DNA of 64,000 nt from Pyrinomonadaceae bacterium. Lineage in GTDB: Bacteria > Acidobacteriota > Blastocatellia > Pyrinomonadales > Pyrinomonadaceae. Below, piece after piece: positions 60,243 through 64,000 of this stretch (positions are counted from its first letter, which is position 1; every line of letters begins with the position of its first letter). Location of the stretch: positions 1,049,352 through 1,113,351 of the forward strand of contig JAUJNR010000002.1 in assembly GCA_030448055.1 (NCBI GenBank), written 5' to 3'. Below the pieces are notes generated by a model. That model had not been told where the DNA came from, searched no databases, and saw only the letters and a program-made list of their open reading frames with translations. The position numbers were made by a program, and so were the translations under genes.

Positions 60243-61019
60243 CTACTGATTTACGCCGCTCGCCAGAAATCCGCCGTCCACGACTAAAATTTCGCCCGTC
60301 ACGAAACTTGCCGCGTCCGAAGCTAAAAATACCGCCGCGCCCGCGAGTTCTTCGACTTTGCCGAAACGCTTCATCGGCGTACGAAGTTGAAATTCGCGCC
60401 CGCGTTCGGATTCGTCCAGTAATTTTTGATTCAGTGCGGTGCGAAAAACGCCCGGAGCAATTGCGTTGACATTGACGCCTCTGGCAGACCATTCGACCGC
60501 TAAAGATTTAGTAAGGCTGGCGACGGCGGCTTTCGACGCCGAATACGCGGCGACTTCGTAAAGCGCGACGAATGTCGAAAGCGAAGCGATATTGATAATC
60601 CGTCCGTATCCGCGCTCGACCATATGACCGCCGAAAATCTGACACGCGCGCAAAGTTCCGGTTAGATTGGTTTCGATAATATCGCTCCAGTCTTCTTCAG
60701 AAAATTCGAGCGTCGGAGCGCGTTTAGTGCGTCCGGCGGAATTGACTAAAATATCAACTTTACCGAAAGCCGCGAGCGCTTCGTCTAAAACCCTTTGCAA
60801 AGACGAACGGTCTGATACATCCGAGGCGACGCGAAGGCTTTTTCGTCCGCGTTCTTCGATTTCGGCGGCAGCCGCTTCAACCTGCTCGATTCGTCTGGAT
60901 GTCGGAACAACGTCAGCACCGGCTTCTGCTAAACCGTGTGCAATAGCGCGTCCGATGCCTGAGGTTCCGCCGATCACGACCGCTGTTTTTCCGTCCAATT
61001 CAAGGGCTTTGAAACTCAT
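60243..61019 (-). CDS. kduD: SDR-family dehydrogenase, KduD-like
   Basis: This 258-aa classical short-chain dehydrogenase has the NAD(P)-binding GGTSGIGRAIAHGLAEAG start, NNAG-equivalent VNSAGRT, the catalytic YSASK with the upstream Ser (IASLSTF), and the ending VDGGFLASGVNQ. Length and context fit 2-dehydro-3-deoxy-D-gluconate 5-dehydrogenase (KduD), which acts on the product of unsaturated uronate breakdown. However, SDR substrate assignment from sequence alone is weak. The companion KduI isomerase is not in the window. A regulator-type palindrome lies about 45 bases before its ATG, so it is probably in the same regulon. Confidence 0.78.
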   Translation of the reverse strand: MSFKALELDGKTAVVIGGTSGIGRAIAHGLAEAGADVVPTSRRIEQVEAAAAEIEERGRKSLRVASDVSDRSSLQRVLDEALAAFGKVDILVNSAGRTKRAPTLEFSEEDWSDIIETNLTGTLRACQIFGGHMVERGYGRIINIASLSTFVALYEVAAYSASKAAVASLTKSLAVEWSARGVNVNAIAPGVFRTALNQKLLDESERGREFQLRTPMKRFGKVEELAGAAVFLASDAASFVTGEILVVDGGFLASGVNQ

Positions 61020-61062
61020 TCGTTTTATTGTTTGCGTAACGCCGGAAAGTTGGAATTAACAA

Positions 61063-61075
61063 AAGGTAAAACCAA
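61063..61075. promoter_or_regulatory. Putative operator O3 (AAGGTAAAACCAA) before kduD
   Basis: Nine to ten of 13 positions match the TTGGTAnTACCAA palindrome found at 38299. It lies 44 bases before the minus-strand SDR start. Confidence 0.4.
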
Positions 61076-61226
61076 TTAATATTTAAGATTGTAAATTTGT
61101 AACATTTGCAGAATGTTTTTGTCAAATCATTTTAAGCGCAAGCCATTTTATATTATGAATATTTTCGTTGTGCAGGTCTTGCCTTTTTTTTGGTAAAATG
61201 TTACAAATTTTCATACTGTTTTAGAA

Positions 61227-61239
61227 TTGGTAAAACCAC
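61227..61239. promoter_or_regulatory. Putative operator O4 (TTGGTAAAACCAC) before the sugar isomerase gene
   Basis: Eleven of 13 positions match the palindrome at 38299. It lies 71 bases before the isomerase ATG. Another half-site, TTGGTAAAATG, lies at 61190. Confidence 0.5.
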
Positions 61240-61309
61240 TTAACGAATTTTATCCCCAATAATGATAAAATAAAAGCTCGAAATCAAATAGATAAATAAA
61301 TAAATAAAA

Positions 61310-62248
61310 ATGTCTGCTTCAGTCCAACAAAAAATCGTTCGTCGTCAATTTGAGGAAAATATTTGGCTTGCGCGCGAGAACGACAAAATCCGGGAAATCT
61401 TCGCCTGCTCATCAATTGAACCTTATAAATTTGAAGTTTTAGAATCCGAAGAAGCGGTCGGTCAGGCAATGTTCAACGAATTGCAGAAAACCGCAACTGA
61501 GAAAACCGGCGATTTAACGATTGTTCTGCTCGGCGGACGAGGCGCGCAAGCGATGTATCGTTTGATAAATAAGAAAGCCGAGACCGGCGAGATTGATGAT
61601 TTGCTCGGGCGGCTGCACGTTTTCACGCAGGACGCGCTCGCGCCGATACGAATGAACAACGCTTTTAGCTTCGTCCGCGATTTTGAAAGATTGCTCGGCG
61701 ACGCTTTTTTCAAAAAAATCAAAAGTTTTACGCCGATGCAAACCGACACAAATGATTTGGAAACGGCTTTGGCCGATTATCTAGAAAAATTAGAAAATTT
61801 GGGCGGAATTGACATCTTTTTTCTAGGACTTGGACCGGAAGCCAAAGCGGCTTCGCATCTTTGTTATATTAAACCTGATTCAGGTGCAAAATATAATGAT
61901 TTAGCGGGAATAATACCGATTTCACAAACAATTCTCGAACATCACATCAGCAAATTCAAAGCAGGTGGAAGCGCGGTCAGCGAAACGGACGAAGCCGAAA
62001 CGCGCGGCGCGACGCATATTTTAACTCTCGGACCGTCTGCGATTTTGGGCGCTGGAAAAATCGTTCAATCAATCGTTGACGCCGCTACCGCGCCCGCCAA
62101 GAAAGAGAGTTTCAAGCGCGTTCTGGATACGAAAATTTCTGACGATTTGCCAATGCGCGAAGCGCAAATGGATGAAAATCCCGGCTTGTGGCTGCGGCTG
62201 CACCCAAATGTTCGTTCACTGGTGTTGCCGAATTTGCTTGACGAGTAA
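61310..62248 (+). CDS. NagB/6-phosphogluconolactonase-like sugar-phosphate isomerase
   Basis: This 312-aa protein belongs to the NagB/RpiA/6PGL fold. TIVLLGGRGAQAMYRLI forms the phosphate-binding loop, FTQDALAPIRMNNAFSFVRD matches the segment around the GlcN6P deaminase/lactonase active site, and DIFFLGLGPEAKAASHLCYI is the classical GxGxDGHxA position, here altered (GLGPEAKAAS). ATHILTLGPSAILGAGKIVQ is the late glycine-rich motif. The changed active-site segment suggests a substrate other than glucosamine-6-phosphate. The gene is paired with uxaA (94-base gap), so a uronate-pathway isomerase or lactonase is plausible. It is divergent from kduD across an operator-containing region. Confidence 0.75.
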   Translation: MSASVQQKIVRRQFEENIWLARENDKIREIFACSSIEPYKFEVLESEEAVGQAMFNELQKTATEKTGDLTIVLLGGRGAQAMYRLINKKAETGEIDDLLGRLHVFTQDALAPIRMNNAFSFVRDFERLLGDAFFKKIKSFTPMQTDTNDLETALADYLEKLENLGGIDIFFLGLGPEAKAASHLCYIKPDSGAKYNDLAGIIPISQTILEHHISKFKAGGSAVSETDEAETRGATHILTLGPSAILGAGKIVQSIVDAATAPAKKESFKRVLDTKISDDLPMREAQMDENPGLWLRLHPNVRSLVLPNLLDE

Positions 62249-62342
62249 AAAAGATTCAGCATTTTTACAAAAACAGTTCGCATTGAAATCCTAATAAATC
62301 ATTTGGTTACACGAATTTTCCTCATTAATTTTTTTATTAATT

Positions 62343-63917
62343 ATGATCGACAACGAAGTACAAACAATCGCGCCCGTGAGCGACTACGCGATTATCGTTG
62401 ATTCGCGCGATAACGTGGCAGTTGTAAAAAACGAAACGAGAAGCGGAATCGTTCTTGCTTTGCCGAATGGCGAAACGGTAACGCTCAAATCCGCCGTGCC
62501 GCCCGGACATCGTTTCGCTACGCGCGCAATTCCCGCCGGCGAATACGTCCGTCAATATAACCAACCGATTGGAACTTCGCTCGGAATCGAAGAAGGCGAA
62601 CAGGTAACTCACGAAAATATGACGAACGACGTTCCCGTCGTGCGCGATTTACCCGAAGATTTACACACGCCTGCGCCCGATTACATCGACGTTTCCGAGC
62701 GCGAAACTTTTATGGGTTTTCGCCGCCCGGATGGTCGGGTCGGAACGCGCAATTTCGTTTTGATTGTGCCGACTTCGATGTGTTCGAGCCACGAAGCGCA
62801 GCAAATTTCGATGATGGCGGAATTTCTGCATTACAAACGCGAAAAATATTCGAATGTGGACGGCGTGGTGGCGATTCCGCATAACAAAGGCTGCGGCTGT
62901 CAGGACGGCTCGAATCTCGACATAATGCTCCGTACGCTCGCCAATTACGCCGACCACCCGAACGTCGGCGGCGTCGTTTTGATTGACTTGGGCTGCGAAA
63001 AAACGAATCTCGCAAAGGTCGAAAAATATCTGTTGAAGCGGGAAATTTCTTTTAACAAGCCGGTCGCTAAAATCGGCATACAGGAAATCGGCGGCACGCA
63101 GGCGGCAATCGAGCGCGGCTTGAAGATTGTTCGGGAAATGCTGCCACAGGTGAATGAATCTGTCCGTGAAGAAGCTTCGGCGAGCGAGTTGGTACTGGGT
63201 GTCAAATGCGGTTCAAGCGACGGCTTTTCCGGTATTTCGGCTAATCCCGCTTTAGGCAGAGCGTCTGATTTACTGGTGCGAAACGGCGGAACCGTTTTAA
63301 TTACGGAAATACCGGAATTTTGCGGTGCAGAACACATCGTGGCAAACCGGGCGAAAAACGCCGAAACAGGTCGGGCAATTTACAGAATGATTGATTGGTA
63401 TAAGGAATACGCCTCGAAATTCGGCGGCGTTTTGAATAATAATCCTAGTCCCGGCAACATTGCAGGCGGGCTTTTGAACATCACAATAAAATCGCTGGGC
63501 GCGATGTCGAAAGCCGGAACGACCCGCGTCGAAGGCGTCTGCGAATATGCCGAAGCGCCTAAAAATAAAGGTTTAAATTTGATGCAGGGACCCGGCTACG
63601 ACCAGGAATCCACACCCGGTTTGGTTGCGGCGGGCGCAACGGTCGTCGTCTTTACAACCGGCAACGGCACTACAATCGGCAATGCAATCGCGCCGGTCAT
63701 AAAACTGGCTTCCAACAACCGCGTCTTTGAAAAAATGAACCGTGACATAGACGTTTCCGCCGGAAATATTATTGAAGGAACCGAAACGATTGACGAAGCT
63801 GGTGAGCGAGTGTTCAAGTACGTTCTTAAAGTTTCAAGCGGCGAAATTTTAGCCAGAGCCGAAGAGAACAAACACCGAGAGTTTCAATTTTGGGCAGAAC
63901 AAACCGTCACCTTATAA
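62343..63917 (+). CDS. uxaA: Altronate dehydratase family protein (UxaA/GarD)
   Basis: This 524-aa protein has an N-terminal SAF domain (DNVAVVKNETRSGIVLALPN, GHRFATRAIPAGEYVRQYNQ) and the large UxaA domain (GFRRPDGRVGTRNFVLIVPT, IPHNKGCGCQDGSNLDIM, LGVKCGSSDGFSGISANPAL, GAEHIVANRAKNAETGRAIY). Cys residues in MCSS and KGCGCQ and the HxxGC-like region are the iron/manganese-site neighbourhood of the family. The enzyme dehydrates altronate to 2-keto-3-deoxygluconate in galacturonate use; galactarate dehydratase (GarD) is the close alternative, which sequence alone does not exclude. The product feeds kinase and KDPG aldolase, but the local aldolase gene is broken. It is probably co-transcribed with the isomerase gene. 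Confidence 0.88.
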   Translation: MIDNEVQTIAPVSDYAIIVDSRDNVAVVKNETRSGIVLALPNGETVTLKSAVPPGHRFATRAIPAGEYVRQYNQPIGTSLGIEEGEQVTHENMTNDVPVVRDLPEDLHTPAPDYIDVSERETFMGFRRPDGRVGTRNFVLIVPTSMCSSHEAQQISMMAEFLHYKREKYSNVDGVVAIPHNKGCGCQDGSNLDIMLRTLANYADHPNVGGVVLIDLGCEKTNLAKVEKYLLKREISFNKPVAKIGIQEIGGTQAAIERGLKIVREMLPQVNESVREEASASELVLGVKCGSSDGFSGISANPALGRASDLLVRNGGTVLITEIPEFCGAEHIVANRAKNAETGRAIYRMIDWYKEYASKFGGVLNNNPSPGNIAGGLLNITIKSLGAMSKAGTTRVEGVCEYAEAPKNKGLNLMQGPGYDQESTPGLVAAGATVVVFTTGNGTTIGNAIAPVIKLASNNRVFEKMNRDIDVSAGNIIEGTETIDEAGERVFKYVLKVSSGEILARAEENKHREFQFWAEQTVTL

Positions 63918-63985
63918 ATTTCGTTCCTCAGAGACGGCAAACAACAGATTTGTTTGGCAGGTAAAGTAAATACGTTATTTGTTCC

Positions 63986-63997
63986 AGAGGAGGAAAG
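63986..63997 (+). promoter_or_regulatory. Ribosome-binding site of a gene beyond the right edge
   Basis: AGAGGAGGAAAG at the last bases of the window is a strong Shine-Dalgarno sequence without a start codon inside the window. Another plus-strand gene, probably of the uronate operon, begins just outside. Confidence 0.5.
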
Positions 63998-64000
63998 ATT

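Noticed and set aside
1-64000. CRISPR array
   Set aside because: No series of short regularly spaced repeats was seen; the tandem repeats at 14.2-14.6 kb and 22.04 kb have only two units each, and no cas gene is present.

Overview
The window reads as chromosomal DNA of an Acidobacteriota member, probably Blastocatellia/Pyrinomonadales. This is inference from gene types: a VWFA-related secreted protein, an Oar-like TonB receptor with an N-terminal carboxypeptidase-regulatory domain, Kelch/VCBS surface proteins, and moderate GC with AT-rich accessory stretches. No rRNA or tRNA gene was recognised.

Region 1 (1-17.8 kb) is accessory and mobile. The left edge holds a minus-strand operon of a plasmid/phage-type CHC2-TOPRIM primase (cut by the window), a small zinc-finger-like protein and an excisionase-like HTH protein. 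Next come an unknown 370-aa protein, a complete type I restriction-modification operon (hsdM-hsdS-hsdR), and a NucS-like nuclease gene cut by an IS3-family element. After a DUF1990 gene and an AI-2E-type exporter lies decayed phage DNA: tandem repeats carrying tiny ORFs, and an HNH endonuclease-rusA operon in which each gene is split by a different IS with a clean 4-bp target duplication.

Region 2 (17.8-37.3 kb) holds chromosomal genes: P1 peptidase, VWA protein, EamA exporter, beta-lactamase-fold hydrolase with TPRs, an M24 peptidase / D-serine-dehydratase-like / M20 hydrolase run, a REC-PAS-GGDEF-EAL protein and a Kelch+VCBS secreted protein. Between them sit gene remnants (S66, S9), a structured intergenic RNA candidate, an IS3 element with a 3-bp duplication, and a second copy of the first IS.

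Region 3 (37.3-64 kb) is a pectin/uronate utilisation locus. A TonB-dependent receptor-like protein, a CE8-PL10 fusion, a 1483-aa CE8+PL1 multidomain protein, GH28, a Gfo/Idh/MocA protein, a rhamnogalacturonan acetylesterase, GH105 (split from its C-terminal domain by an apparent frameshift) and a cupin run on the plus strand and end at a FadR-family regulator. On the other side are a broken KDPG aldolase gene (one IS630 element plus two frameshifts), an ExuT-like transporter, a creatinase-fold protein, a KduD-like SDR, a NagB-like sugar isomerase and an altronate-dehydratase-family enzyme. Palindromes of the form TTGGTAnTACCAA, like the known ExuR/UxuR-type operator, lie at the receptor promoter and in the divergent region before the sugar isomerase, so the FadR protein plausibly controls both arms.

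Overall this is a pectin-degrading soil-type bacterium with heavy IS traffic: seven complete IS copies of six kinds, and many broken genes. Several disruptions are single-base deletions, so assembly error must be excluded before loss of function is claimed.
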